Positions 22,216 to 35,900 are shown, numbered from the stretch's first letter. The stretch: 64,000 nt of DNA from Megaustenia siamemsis (GCA_032433765.1 JAVIAB010000041.1:78049835-78113834), one strand, 5' to 3'. Numbers and translations are program-made. Notes: generated by a model not told the origin, from the letters alone.

Positions 22216-22813
22216 CGTTCAGCATTGATTGCCCTTATTTTAATGGCTTCTGTAAATAGAAATTGCGGTAGTGTTTGTAATAATCCGATTATAAAATCAG
22301 ATAAATGTTTTTACTTAAAGGAATAAAGTGTAGCCTTGTCATGAACATGTATAACTGTAGCCACACTGACAATGTTCATTGTAATTGTGATTAACAAAAT
22401 GGTTACTAGTGGAAACAAGCCCACAACGTTCTTCAACCAATGAACCGTCTGCGGCTCGAAGTGGCGTTTATGATCATTGATGAGTATACTAAAAGACACT
22501 TGTCAAAACACAACCACTAACATTCCACAACGCTTCGCTCTCATCCGTCACAATTTATTAAATAACCCCAGGTCGAACCTGTACCAGTTTGCTGTCTAAT
22601 TTACTGGAATGTCTGTTGACACGGCATTATCTAACATTACATATCGCAGCGCAAATTAGAGGACACATGATTTGTCATCTTCTCATATCACGGCCCATAA
22701 CTCTTTCCTTACATTGTCGGTCTATTATCTATTTGACAAATTCTGCCTACAAAAAAAAAAAAAAAAGAACGGAGAACCTATGCTTATTTGTTTATTTGTG
22801 AAATACGGTCAAG
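22216..22813. other. Intron sequence, nothing recognised
   Basis: Unique sequence; a poly(A) run of 16 lies at about 22750-22766 with no element recognised upstream of it. Confidence 0.4.
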
Positions 22814-23014
22814 TGATATTCTCACTGCACACGTGATATTGTCCCTGCACACGTGATATTGTCCCTGCACAAGTGATATTGTCCATGCACACGTGATATT
22901 GTCCATGCACACGTGATATTGTCACTGCATACGTGATATTGTCCCTGCACACGTGATATTGTCCCTGCACACGTGATATTGTCCCTGCACACGTGATATT
23001 GTCCATGCAAAAGT
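22814..23014. repeat. 20-bp minisatellite (10 copies) with CACGTG in most units
   Basis: 20-bp units, gtgatattgtccctgcacac. Most contain the palindrome cacgtg at the junction of units (the E-box/USF-type core). Variants gcacaagtg, gcatacgtg and gcaaaagtg break it in three places. Confidence 0.93.
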
Positions 23015-23600
23015 GAAAACTCTGGACATGAATTAGAATGTGAACATCTCGTCAAGTTTGTTTCTGTTCAATGTAGTTGGTCTAGTCGTTGGGTCCTATA
23101 AGGCTGTCAGATGTGGCGGAGATACATTGATTGTTGTAGTCACTGTTATTCTTTAAGTAAACGGATATCCTCTGTGTCAAGATAGTTAGATTCAAACGCG
23201 TTAATAACAAACTGTGCGGATTATGTTATGAGGTCACTTGTGACCAGGGTGATGCATTTTAGTTCTGGAAGTCTGTCTTGTGATATGGCTGCGATAGTAG
23301 GAGGGAAGTAGATGGTTAATACCTGGGTGTATGCTTCACAAAATATGTTAACCTGGAAATTCGTTGGAAAGTTATCTACCTTCTTTCATTGACATGTAGA
23401 AGAGAATCTATAGACGGGTATTAGAGATAATAGGTGCCCGTGAGAGTGAATTTTAAGAAGTAAATCCTTAGAACACGAACGAATTTATTAAAACAGAAGC
23501 GTTTTTTTTTTATAATGTGTGAAGGTGGGAAATATCGAACAAGATTGTAGATAAAGATAAGAAGGAGATCAGTGGGCATGTAACTGACTGTGATGAAACG
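23015..23600. other. Intron sequence, nothing recognised
   Basis: Unique sequence between the 20-bp and 40-bp arrays. Confidence 0.4.
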
Positions 23601-24048
23601 GAGCTCGAGTTGTAGGCAAGGAGGAAGTCAGGAACAGACTGAGCTACAGTTGTAGGCAAGGAGGAAGTCAGGAACAGACTGAGCTGGAGTTGTAGGCAAA
23701 GAGGAAATCAGGAACAAACTGAGCTCGAGTTGTAGGCAAGGAGGAAGTCAGTAATAGACTAAGCTGGAGTTGTAGGCAAGGAGGAAGTCAGGAACAGACT
23801 GAGCTGGAGTTGTAGGCAAGGAGGAAGCAAGGGACAGAGGGACAGACTGAGCTCGAGTTGTAGGCAAGGAGGAAGTCAGGGACAGACTGAGCTCGAGTTG
23901 TAGGCAAGGAGGAAGTCAGGAACAGACTGAGCTGGAGTTTTAGGCAAGGAGGAAGTCAGGAACAGACTGAGCTCGAGTTGTAGGCAAGGAGGAAGTCAGG
24001 AACAGACGGAGCTCGAGTTGTAGGCAAAGAGGAAGTAAGGAACAGACT
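23601..24048. repeat. 40-bp minisatellite (about 11 copies)
   Basis: 40-bp units with core gttgtaggcaaggaggaagt. One unit near 23830 carries an extra gggacagag. Confidence 0.93.
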
Positions 24049-24184
24049 TTCAGAGTTGAATTGATGAAGAGAGTTTTGTAGTTTGCACAAGAGGTGAGAG
24101 TAATATAAGGGAAATGAACCCAATGTTAGACATTCTTGGGGGCGAACGGAGGGTTCAAATGGAATTAGGTTCAAAGTATCAGAA

Positions 24185-26770
24185 GGTGATCCCTATTCGG
24201 TTGTAAGTGTCAGAAAGTGGTCTCTATTAGGTTGCAAGTGTCAGAAAGTAGGTCATGTTCGGTTGTGAGTATCAGAAAGTAGGCTCTATTATTTTGTAAG
24301 TGTCAGAAAGTAGGCCATATTAAGTTCCAAGTGTCAGAAAGTAGGCCCTATTAGGTTGTAAGTGTCAGAAAGTAGGCCATATTAGGTTGTAAGTGTCAGA
24401 AAGTATGCTCTATTAGGTTGTAAATGTCAGAAAGTAGGCCATATTCGGTTGCAAGTGCCACAAAGTAGGCACTTTTAGGTTCCAAGTGTCAGAAAGTAGG
24501 CCCTATTAGGTTGTAAGTGTCAGAAAGTATGCCATATTAGGTTCCAAGTGTCAGAAAGTAAACCCTATTCAGTTGTAAGTGTCAGAAAGTACACCCTGTT
24601 AGGTTATAAGTGTCAGAAAGTAGGCCCTATTAGGTTGTAAGTGTCAGATCGTAGGCTCTATAATGTTATAAGTGTCAGAAAGTAGGCGCTATTAGGTTGT
24701 AAGTGTCAGAGAGTAGGCCATATTCGGTTTTAAGTGTCAGAAAGTAGTCTATATTAGGTTGTAAGTGTCATAATGTAGGCCCTGTTAGGTCCTTAGTGTC
24801 AGAAAGTAGGCACTATTACATTGTATCAGAAAGTAGGCCCTATTAGTTTGTAAGTGTCAGAAATTAGGCCCTATTAGTTTGTAAGTGTCAGAAAGTAGAC
24901 CCTATTAGGTTGTAAGTGTCATAAATTAGGCCCTATTAGGTTGTAAGTGTCATAAATTAGGCCCTATTAGGTTGTAAGTGTCATAAATTAGGCCCTATTA
25001 GTTTGTAAGTGTCAGAAAGTAGACCCTATTAGGTTGTAAGTGTCATAAATTAGGCCCTATTAGGTTGTAAGTGTCAGAAAGTAGACCCTATTAGGTTGTA
25101 AGTGTCATAAATTAGGCCCTATTAGGTTGTAAGTGTCATAAATTAGGCCCTATTAGGTTGTAAGTGTCATAAATTAGGCCCTATTAGGTTGTAAGTGTCA
25201 TAAATTAGGCCCTATTAGGTTGTAAGTGTCATAAATTAGGCCCTATTAGTTTGTAAGTGTCAGAAAGTAGACCCTATTAGGTTGTAAGTGTCATAAATTA
25301 GGCCCTATTAGGTTGTAAGTGTCATAAATTAGGCCCTATTAGGTTGTAAGTATCAGAAAGTAGACCCTATTAGGTTGTAAGTGTCATAAATTAGGCCCTA
25401 TTAGGTTGTAAGTGTCAGAAAGTAGACCCTATTAGGTGTAAGTGTCATAAATTAGGCCCTATTAGGTTGTAAGTGTCAGAAAGTAGACCCTATTAGGTTG
25501 TAAGTGTCATAAATTAGGCCCTATTAGGTTGTAAGTGTCAGAAAGTAGACCCTATTAGGTTGTAAGTGTCATAAATTAGGCCCTATTAGGTTGTAAGTGT
25601 CAGAAAGTAGACCCTATTAGGTTGTAAGTGTCATAAATTAGGCCCTATTAGTTTGTAAGTGTCAGAAAGTAGACCCTATTAGGTTGTAAGTATCAGAAAG
25701 TAGACCCTATTAGGTTGTAAGTGTCATAAATTAGGCCCTATTAGGTTGTAAGTGTCAGAAAGTAGACCCTATTAGGTTGTAAGTGTCATAAATTAGGGCC
25801 TATTAGGTTGTAAGTGTCAGAAAGTAGGCCCTATTAGGTTGTAAGTGTCACAAAGTAGGCCCTTTTAGGTTGTAAGTGTCAGAAAGTAAGCCCTATTAGG
25901 GCCAAAATTATCAGAAAGTAGGCAATATTACGTTGTGTCAGAAGATTGACCATATCCGGTGATTAGTGTCAGAAAGAAGGCTCTATTAGTTTGTAAGCAT
26001 CAGAGAGTAGGCACTATTAGATTCTAAGTGTCAGAAAGTATGCCCTATTAGGTTGTAAGTGCCAGACAGTAGGCACTATTAGATGCAATTATCAGAAAGT
26101 AGGCACTATTAGGTTCTACGTGTCAGAAAGTATGGCCTATTACGTTGTAAGTGGCAGAAAGTAGACCCTATTAGTTTGTAAGTGTCAGAAAGTAGGCCCT
26201 ATTAAGTTGTAATTGTCAGAAAGTAGGCCCTAATAGGATGTAAGCATTAGAAAGTAGGCCCTATTAGGTTGTAAGTGACATAAATTATGCCCTATTACGT
26301 TGTAAGTGTCAGAAAGTAGGCCCTATTAGGTTGCAAGTGTCAGAAAGTATGCCCTATTAGGTTGTAAGTATCAGAAAGTATGCCCTATTAGGTTGTAATT
26401 GTCAGAACGTATGCCCTATTAGGTCCCAAGTGTCAGAAAGTAGGCCCTATTAGGTTGCAAGTGTCAGAAAGTATGCCCTATTAGGTTGTAAGTATCAGAA
26501 CGTATGCCCTATTAGGTTATAAGTATCAGAAAGCAGGCCCTATTAGGTCCCAAGTGTCAGAAAGTAGGCCATATTAGGTTGTAAGTGTCAGAAAGCAGGC
26601 CCTATTAGGTTGTAAGTGTCAGAAAGTATGCCCTATTAGGTTGTAAGTGTCAGAAAGCAGGCTCTATTAGGTCCCAAGTGTCAGAAAGTAGGCCATATTA
26701 GGTCCCATGTGTCAGAAAGCAGGCCCTATTAGGTCCCAAGTGTCAGAAATAGACCCTATTAAGTTGTACC
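24185..26770. repeat. 31-bp satellite (about 83 copies)
   Basis: Units of 30-31 bp with core ttgtaagtgtcagaaagtag. The edges (24185-24840 and 25900-26770) are diverged. The centre (about 24880-25850) is homogeneous and mixes two unit types, gtcataaattaggccc and gtcagaaagtagaccc, often alternating as a 62-bp dimer. Confidence 0.95.
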
Positions 26771-26978
26771 CAGAGAACGCTTAGTTCCAGCCAACAAAAC
26801 AATGAGGACATTTAGAGTGAAGTCAGAGAAATGTCCTTTAGTTTAAAGAAAGTAGAGACAATTTAAGTGAAAAGGAACGATTGTCAGCAGAAATAGTCTA
26901 GAAGAATCGATACCGAGAGAGGTGTTGTATATCTGCAGAAAGAAGAGTTCCAATATCATATAATTGCGCTGCATTACT
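26771..26978. other. Intron sequence, nothing recognised
   Basis: Unique spacer between the 31-bp array and the RNase-H-element tail. Confidence 0.4.
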
Positions 26979-27112
26979 CTCTCCTGCTATAACACTTACT
27001 GGAGTCGTCAGTCGCTGGACACTTCGAGACTTGCTGAGAAGGGGATCTGAGCACCTATGGACATGTTCGGAGTGCAATGATAATGACCGGCTAATAACTC
27101 AATAACTCTATA
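26979..27112 (+). mobile_element. 3' end of RNase-H-type retroelement
   Basis: Matches by eye the last part of 50694-51062: actggagtcgtcagtcgctg, gggatctgagcacctatgga, catgttcggagtgcaat and the closing taactcaataactc. Only the part after the 44-bp region is present. Confidence 0.75.
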
Positions 27113-27480
27113 TCATTTGTAAAAATAAGTGGAATGTAGTTAATAGATAGCACACCTCAACCAAAATGAAAGGCCACATTTCTAGAATAAAAACTAAAAT
27201 GACACAATGAGTAAAAAAAGAAAAATGATGGCAGCTATGGGCTATGTATCTGGCTTTTGTCTATGTTGAGATTCAATAACTATTCTTAAATAACAGCTAA
27301 ATGTTTAATCACCTGAAACATATTGTACATGTGGTCCAGTAGAAATGTGTGTTAATGTTCCAAGCTATTATAATCTATGTAGAACAACATTAATCACATT
27401 TGAATATGAAATCCAGATGATCAAATATGTCATGAATATTATTCATGTGAGTAAATATATTTGAACACTTCAATAATTAC
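27113..27480. other. Intron sequence, nothing recognised
   Basis: AT-rich intron immediately downstream (minus strand) of CUB-2 exon C. Confidence 0.4.
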
Positions 27481-27636
27481 CTAATTTCTGAGCAAAGTAT
27501 TCGAATTTGAACCCAGCGTAACTGTTTCGGAAGTCAGAATGAAACACAATGGTCATGTAGTTGCCAGAACTCATGAATGATGTATTGGACACATGGCCAC
27601 ACACATACTGTATTCTTGGAGCGTGTGAATTGGTAC
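27481..27636 (-). CDS. CUB-2 exon C (end of CUB domain)
   Basis: 156-nt exon, acceptor ATATTTAG, donor GTAATT. It reads TNSHAPRIQYVCGHVSNTS, then NYMTIVFHSDFRNSYAG, then FKFEYFAQKLG. It has the fourth CUB cysteine (VCG) and the HSD motif near the calcium-site region. It follows a 20-kb intron, the longest in the window. Confidence 0.87.
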
Positions 27637-28424
27637 CTAAATATAATAAACATGAAACAATGAATGCAGTTTGAGTGTACCTTGATTTACATTTAGTTTA
27701 TATAATGAACAAGTTGCCACTCTACGGGCACTTCATTATAAAGATGCTATTCGAGTATTTAGATTTCTTATGATTTTTTGGCCTTTTCACGGACGGTTCT
27801 AAACAGACAGTAAGGGTCCTCTGTTGTAACCGTTAGTTGATGTTGTGTAGAGAAACATGTCTCAATGCTTTCCCGGCTGCAGAATGAACAAGGTACTTGT
27901 ATGTGGAGGAGTCGGACCCATTGCTCGCTCGTTTTTATTCGTGTAGCTTTGGCTCAATTTCTTTGTTTATTTACACCCAGTACCTCAGACTAGAATACAA
28001 AGTTACAAAATCTCAATAATTAAGTACAGTAAATAATTGCAATCAACATGACGATGATATTGTGAATAATCATTTGGTGAAGAAGAAGAAATAAAATTAA
28101 ACATGAAATTTGTTTTTGAATTTGTTCTAGGTGAACATACGGAATATGTCAAGTGCATAACACGATCTTTAGTAGAAAGTGGAGCCATATAAGTGAAAAC
28201 AAATCTATACTAATGTTTTATGTGCGATACTAGTGTACCTGCCAAAGATAAGCATTGATAAAATAAAAATATTTGAGAAAAAAAATAAACACCGCAGAGA
28301 TCTAATGATAATTTTTAAAAAAACATAGTGTCAAGAAAAATCATCCATAATAAAAGGAAATCACTTGGGAATGGTTGAACACATAAAGCAAAGTGTTAGG
28401 TAAGGGTGTGTGCTGTCATTAGCT
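27637..28424. other. Intron sequence, nothing recognised
   Basis: AT-rich start of the array-filled end of the 20-kb intron. Short ORFs without domains. Confidence 0.4.
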
Positions 28425-29836
28425 ATGTTAAGTGAGATTATATTACAATCGACAAAAGAAAGGGAGAACTCGGAACATCGGTAGTTGGTCACTAAACTAT
28501 GTTATGTGAGATTATATTACAATCGACAAAAGAAAGGGAGAACTCGGAACATCGGTAGTTGGTCACTAAACTATGTTATGTGAGATTATATTACAATCGA
28601 CAAAAGAAAGGGAGAACTCGGAACATCGGTAGTTGGTCACTAAACTATGTTATGTGAGATTATATTACAATCGACAAAAGAAAGGGAGAACTCGGAACAT
28701 CGGTAGTTGGTCACTAAACTATGTTATGTGAGATTATATTACAATCGACAAAAGAAAGGGAGAACTCGGAACATCGGTAGTTGGTCACTAAACTATGTTA
28801 TGTGAGATTATATTACAATCGACAAAAGAAAGGGAGAACTCGGAACATCGGTAGTTGGTCACTAAACTATGTTATGTGAGATTATATTACAATCGACAAA
28901 AGAAAGGGAGAACTCGGAACATCGGTAGTTGGTCACTAAACTATGTTATGTGAGATTATATTACAATCGACAAAAGAAAGGGAGAACTCGGAACATCGGT
29001 AGTTGGTCACTAAACTATGTTATGTGAGATTATATTACAATCGACAAAAGAAAGGGAGAACTCGGAACATCGGTAGTTGGTCACTAAACTATGTTATGTG
29101 AGATTATATTACAATCGACAAAAGAAAGGGAGAACTCGGAACATCGGTAGTTGGTCACTAAACTATGTTATGTGAGATGATATTACAATCGACAAAAGAA
29201 AGGGAGAACTCGGAACATCGGTAAGTGGTCACTAAACTATTTTATGTGAGATTATAAAACAATCGACAAAAGAAAGGGAGAACTCGGAACATCGGTAGTT
29301 GGTTACTAAACTATGTTATGTGAGATTAGATTACAATCGACAAAAGAAAGGGAGAACTCGGAACATCGGTAGTTGGTCACTAAACTATGTTATGTGAGAT
29401 TATATTACAATCGACAAAAGAAAGGGAGAACTCGGAACATCGGTAGTTGGTCACTAAACTATGTTATGTGAGATGATATTACAATCGACAAAAGAAACGG
29501 AGAACTCGGAACATCGGTAAGTGGTCACTAAACTATGTTATGTGAGATTATATTACAATCGACAAAAGAAAGGGAGAACTCGAAACATCGGTAGTTGGTC
29601 ACTAAACTATGTTATGTGAGATTATATTACAATCGACAAAAGAAAGGGAGAACTCGGAACATCGGTAGTTGGTCACTAAACTATGTTATGTGAGATTATA
29701 TTACAATCGACAAAAGAAAGGGAGAACTCGGAACATCGGTAGTTGGTCACTAAACTATGTTATGTGAGATTATATTACAATCGACAAAAGAAAGGGAGAA
29801 CTCGGAACATCGGTAGTTGGTCACTAAACTATGTTC
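28425..29836. repeat. 74-bp satellite (about 19 copies, very homogeneous)
   Basis: 74-bp units with core aatcgacaaaagaaagggag. The first ten or so units are identical. Variants (gatgatatt, gtaagtggtc, gaaacgg) cluster between about 29170 and 29590, then perfect units return. It ends directly against the RNase-H-element fragment at 29837. Confidence 0.96.
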
Positions 29837-29949
29837 TGCAGGTGATTTATGGGCGGAGGTCATCAATGTCCTCCGAGATGTGGGAAGGACACAGGACTTC
29901 AACAACCAAAGTCCACGTCACTTCTTCGGATGGAAGAGACGGGGGTTAA
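29837..29949 (+). mobile_element. RNase-H-type retroelement, left half flanking the 44-bp satellite
   Basis: Parallels 50797-50898 closely: gggcgga..tcatcaatg, ctccgagatgtgggaag, cacaggacttc, ccacgtcacttcttcggatg, gagacgggggttaagat. The fragment runs without a break into the first 44-bp unit. Its partner half lies at 41868-42000 on the other side of the array. Confidence 0.85.
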
Positions 29950-32900
29950 GATGGGCACAGCCAAAAATGAGAAACTTAGTGGCCGTGTGAGAAGATGGGC
30001 ACAGCCAAAAATGAGAAACTTAGTGGCCGAGTGAGAAGATGGTCACAGCCAAAAATGAGGAACTTAGTGGCAGTGTGAGAAGATGGTCACAGCCAAAAAT
30101 GAGAAACTTAGTGGCCGTGTGAGAAGATGGGCACAGCCAAAAATGAGAAACTTAGTGGCCGAGTGAGAAGATGGTCACAGCCAAAATGAGGAACTTAGTG
30201 GCCGTGTGAGAAGATGGCACAGCCAAAAATGAGAAACTTAGTGGCCGTGTGAGAAGATGGTCACAGCCAGAAATGAGAAACTTAGTGGGCGTGTGAGAAG
30301 ATGGTCACAGCCAGAAATGAGAAACTTAGTGGCCGTGTGAGAAGATGGTCACAGCCAGAAATGATAAACTTAGTGGCCGTGTGAGAAGATGGTCACAGCC
30401 AGAAATGAGAAACTTAGTGGCCGTGTGAGAAGATGGGCACAGCCAAAAATGAGAAACTTAGTGGCCGTGTGAGAAGATGGTCACAGCCAGAAATGAGAAA
30501 CTTAGTGGGCGTGTGAGAAGATGGTCACAGCCAGAAATGAGAAACTTAGTGGCCGTGTGAGAAGATGGTCACAGCCAGAAATGAGAAACTTAGTGGCCGT
30601 GTGAGAAGATGGTCACAGCCAGAAATGAGAAACTTAGTGGGCGTGTGAGAAGATGGTCACAGCCAGAAATGAGAAACTTAGTGGGCGTGTGAGAAGATGG
30701 GCACAGCCAGAAATGAGAAACTTAGTGGCCGTGTGAGAAGATGGTCACAGCCAGAAATGAGAAACTTAGTGGGCGTGTGAGAAGATGGTCACAGCCAGAA
30801 ATGAGAAACTTAGTGGGCGTGTGAGAAGATGGTCAAAGCCAGAAATGAGAAACTTAGTGGGCGTGTGAGAAGATGGTCACAGCCAGAAATGAGAAACTTA
30901 GTGGCCGTGTGAGAAGATGGTCACAGCCCGAAATGAGAAACTTAGTGGCCGTGTGAGAAGATGGGCACAGCCAGAAATGAGAAACTTAGAGGGCGTGTGA
31001 GAAGATGGTCACAGCCAGAAATGAGAAACTTAGTGGCCGTGTGAGAAGATGGTCACAGCCAGAAATGAGAAACTTAGTGGGCGTGTGAGAAGATGGGCAC
31101 AGCCAGAAATGAGAAACTTAGTGGCCGTGTGAGAAGATGGGCACAGCCAGAAATGAGAAACTTAGTGGCCGTGTGAGAAGATGGGCACAGCCAGAAATGA
31201 GAAACTTAGTGGCCGTGTGAGAAGATGGGCACAGCCAGAAATGAGAAACTTAGTGGGCGTGTAAGAAGATGGGCACAGCCAGAAATGAGAAACTTAGTGG
31301 CCGTGTAAGAAAATGGGCACAGCCAGAAATGAGAAACTTAGTGGCCGTGTGAGAAGATGGGCACAGCCAGAAATGAGAAACTTAGTGGCCGTGTGAGAAG
31401 ATGGGCACAGCCAGAAATGAGAAACTTAGTGGCCGTGTAAGAAGATGGGCACAGCCAGAAATGAGAAACTTAGTGGCCGTGTGAGAAGATGGGCACAGCC
31501 AGAAATGAGAAACTTAGTGGCCGTGTGAGAAGATGGGCACAGCCATAAATGAGAAACTTAGTGGCCGTGTGAGAAGATGGGCACAGCCAGAAATGAGAAA
31601 CTTAGTGGCCGTGTGAGAAGATGGCACAGCCAGAAATGAGAAACTTAGTGGCCGTGTGAGAAGATGGGCACAGCCAGAAATGAGAAACTTAGTGGCCGTG
31701 TGAGAAGATGGGCACAGCCAGAAATGAGAAACTTAGTGGCCGTGTGAGAAGATGGGCACAGCCAGAAATGAGAAACTTAGTGGCCGTGTGAGAAGATGGG
31801 CACAGCCAGAAATGAGAAACTTAGTGGCCGTGTGAGAAGATGGGCACAGCCAGAAATGAGAAACTTAGTGGCCGTGTAGAAGATGGGCACAGCCAGAAAT
31901 GAGAAACTTAGTGGCCGTGTAAGAAGATGGGCACAGCCAGAAATGAGAAACTTAGTGGCCGTGTGAGAAGATGGGCACAGCCAGAAATGAGAAACTTAGT
32001 GGCCGTGTGAGAAGATGGGCACAGCCAGAAATGAGAAACTTAGTGGCCGTGTAAGAAGATGGGCACAGCCAGAAATGAGAAACTTAGTGGCCGTGTGAGA
32101 AGATGGGCACAGCCAGAAATGAGAAACTTAGGGCCGTGTGAGAAGATGGGCACAGCCAGAAATGAGAAACTTAGTGGCCGTGTGAGAAGATGGGCACAGC
32201 CAGAAATGAGAAACTTAGTGGCCGTGTGAGAAGATGGGCACAGCCAGAAATGAGAAACTTAGTGGCCGTGTGAGAAGATGGTCACAGCCAGAAATGAGAA
32301 ACTTAGTGGCCGTGTGAGAAGATGGGCACAGCCAGAAATGAGAAACTTAATGGCCTTGTGAGAAGATGGGCACAGCCAGAAATGAGAAACTTAGTGGCCG
32401 TGTGAGAAGATGGGCACAGCCAGAAATGAGAAACTTAGTGACCGTGTGAGAAGATGGGCACAGCCAGAAATGAGAAACTTAGTGGCCGTGTGAGAAGATG
32501 GACACAGCCAGAAATGAGAAACTTAGTGGCCGTGTGAGAAGATGGACACAGCCAGAAATGAGAAACTTAGTGGCCGTGTGAGAAGATGGGCACAGCCAGA
32601 AATGAGAAACTTAGTGACCGTGTGAGAAGATGGGCACAGCCAGAAATGAGAAACTTAGTGGCCGTGTGAGAAGATGGACACAGCCAGAAATGAGAAACTT
32701 AGTGGCCGTGTGAGAAGATGGACACAGCCAGAAATGAGAAACTTAGTGGCCGTGTGAGAAGATGGGCACAGCCAGAAATGAGAAACTTAGTGGCCGTGTG
32801 AGAAGATGGGCACAGCCAGAAATGAGAAACTTAGTGGCCGTGTGAGAAGATGGTCACAGCCAGAAATGAGAAACTTAGTGGCCGTGTGAGAAGATGGGCA

Positions 32901-35900
32901 CAGCCAGAAATGAGAAACTTAGTGGCCGTGTGAGAAGATGGGCACAGCCAGAAATGAGAAACTTAGTGGCCGTGTGAGAAGATGGGCACAGCCAGAAATG
33001 AGAAACTTAGTGGCCGTGTGAGAAGATGGGCACAGCCAGAAATGAGAAACTTAGTGGCCGTGTGAGAAGATGGGCACAGCCAGAAATGAGAAACTTAGTG
33101 GCCGTGTGAGAAGATGGGCACAGCCAGAAATGAGAAACTTAGTGGCCGTGTGAGAAGATGGGCACAGCCAGAAATGAGAAACTTAGTGGCCGTGTGAGAA
33201 GATGGGCACAGCCAGAAATGAGAAACTTAGTGGCCGTGTGAGAAGATGGGCACAGCCAGAAATGAGAAACTTAGTGGCCGTGTGAGAAGATGGGCACAGC
33301 CAGAAATGAGAAACTTAGTGGCCGTGTGAGAAGATGGACACAGCCAGAAATGAGAAACTTAGTGGCCGTGTGAGAAGATGGGCACAGCCAGAAATGATAA
33401 ACTTAGTGGCCGTGTGAGAAGATGGGCACAGCCAGAAATGAGAAACTTAGTGGCCGTGTGAGAAGATGGGCACAGCCAGAATTGAGAAACTTAGTGGCCG
33501 TGTGAGAAGATGGTCACAGCCAGAAATGAGAAACTTAGTGGCCGTGTGAGAAGATGGTCACAGCCAGAAATGAGAAACTTAGTGGCCGTGTGAGAAGATG
33601 GGCACAGCCAGAAATGAGAAACTTAGTGGCCGTGTGAGAAGATGGGCACAGCCAAAAATGAGAAACTTAGTGGCCGTGTGAGAAGATGGGCACAGCCAAA
33701 AATGAGAAACTTAGTGGCCGTGTGAGAAGATGGTCACAGCCAGAAATGAGAAACTTAGTGGGCGTGTGAGAAGATGGTCACAGCCAGAAATGAGAAACTT
33801 AGTGGCCGTGTGAGAAGATGGTCACAGCCAGAAATGAGAAACTTAGTGGCCGTGTGAGAAGATGGTCACAGCCAGAAATGAGAAACTTAGTGGCCGTGTG
33901 AGAAGATGGGCACAGCCAAAAATGAGAAACTTAGTGGCCGTGTGAGAAGATGGTCACAGCCAGAAATGAGAAACTTAGTGGGCGTGTGAGAAGATGGTCA
34001 CAGCCAGAAATGAGAAACTTAGTGGCCGTGTGAGAAGATGGTCACAGCCAGAAATGAGAAACTTAGTGGCCGTGTGAGAAGATGGTCACAGCCAGAAATG
34101 AGAAACTTAGAGGCCGTGTGAGAAGATGGTCACAGCCAGAAATGAGAAACTTAGTGGGCGTGTGAGAAGATGGTCAAAGCCAGAAATGAGAAACTTAGTG
34201 GGCGTGTGAGAAGATGGTCACAGCCAGAAATGAGAAACTTAGTGGCCGTGTGAGAAGATGGTCACAGCCAGAAATGAGAAACTTAGTGGGCGTGTGAGAA
34301 GATGGTCACAGCCAGAAATGAGAAACTTAGTGGGCGTGTGAGAAGATGGTCACAGCCAGAAATGAGAAACTTAGTGGGCGTGTGAGAAGATGGGCACAGC
34401 CAGAAATGAGAAACTTAGTGGCCGTGTGAGAAGATGGTCACAGCCAGAAATGAGAAACTTAGTGGGCGTGTGAGAAGATGGTCACAGCCAGAAATGAGAA
34501 ACTTAGTGGGCGTGTGAGAAGATGGTCAAAGCCAGAAATGAGAAACTTAGTGGGCGTGTGAGAAGATGGTCACAGCCAGAAATGAGAAACTTAGTGGCCG
34601 TGTGAGAAGATGGTCACAGCCGAAATGAGAAACTTAGTGGCCGTGTGAGAAGATGGGCACAGCCAGAAATGAGAAACTTAGAGGGCGTGTGAGAAGATGG
34701 TCACAGCCAGAAATGAGAAACTTAGTGGCCGTGTGAGAAGATGGTCACAGCCAGAAATGAGAAACTTAGAGGGCGTGTGAGAAGATGGTCACAGCCAGAA
34801 ATGAGAAACTTAGTGGGCGTGTGAGAAGATGGTCACAGCCAGAAATGAGAAACTTAGTGGGCGTGTGAGAAGATGGGCACAGCCAGAAATGAGAAACTTA
34901 GTGGCCGTGTGAGAAGATGGGCACAGCCAGAAATGAGAAACTTAGTGGCCGTGTGAGAAGATGGGCACAGCCAGAAATGAGAAACTTAGTGGCCGTGTGA
35001 GAAGATGGTCACAGCCAGAAATGAGAAACTTAGAGGGCGTGTGAGAAGATGGTCACAGCCAGAAATGAGAAACTTAGTGGCCGTGTGAGAAGATGGTCAC
35101 AGCCAGAAATGAGAAACTTAGAGGGCGTGTGAGAAGATGGTCACAGCCAGAAATGAGAAACTTAGTGGGCGTGTGAGAAGATGGTCACAGCCAGAAATGA
35201 GAAACTTAGTGGGCGTGTGAGAAGATGGGCACAGCCAGAAATGAGAAACTTAGTGGCCGTGTGAGAAGATGGGCACAGCCAGAAATGAGAAACTTAGTGG
35301 CCGTGTGAGAAGATGGGCACAGCCAGAAATGAGAAACTTAGTGGCCGTGTGAGAAGATGGGCACAGCCAGAAATGAGAAACTTAGTGGGCGTGTAAGAAG
35401 ATGGGCACAGCCAGAAATGAGAAACTTAGTGGCCGTGTAAGAAAATGGGCACAGCCAGAAATGAGAAACTTAGTGGCCGTGTGAGAAGATGGGCACAGCC
35501 AGAAATGAGAAACTTAGTGGCCGTGTGAGAAGATGGGCACAGCCAGAAATGAGAAACTTAGTGGCCGTGTAAGAAGATGGGCACAGCCAGAAATGAGAAA
35601 CTTAGTGGCCGTGTGAGAAGATGGGCACAGCCAGAAATGAGAAACTTAGTGGCCGTGTGAGAAGATGGGCACAGCCATAAATGAGAAACTTAGTGGCCGC
35701 GTGAGAAGATGGGCACAGCCAGAAATGAGAAACTTAGTGGCCGTGTGAGAAGATGGGCACAGCCAGAAATGAGAAACTTAGTGGCCGTGTGAGAAGATGG
35801 GCACAGCCAAAAATGAGAAACTTAGTGGCCGTATGAGAAGATGGGCACAGCCAGAAATGAGAAACTTAGTGGCCGTGTGAGAAGATGGGCACAGCCAGAA

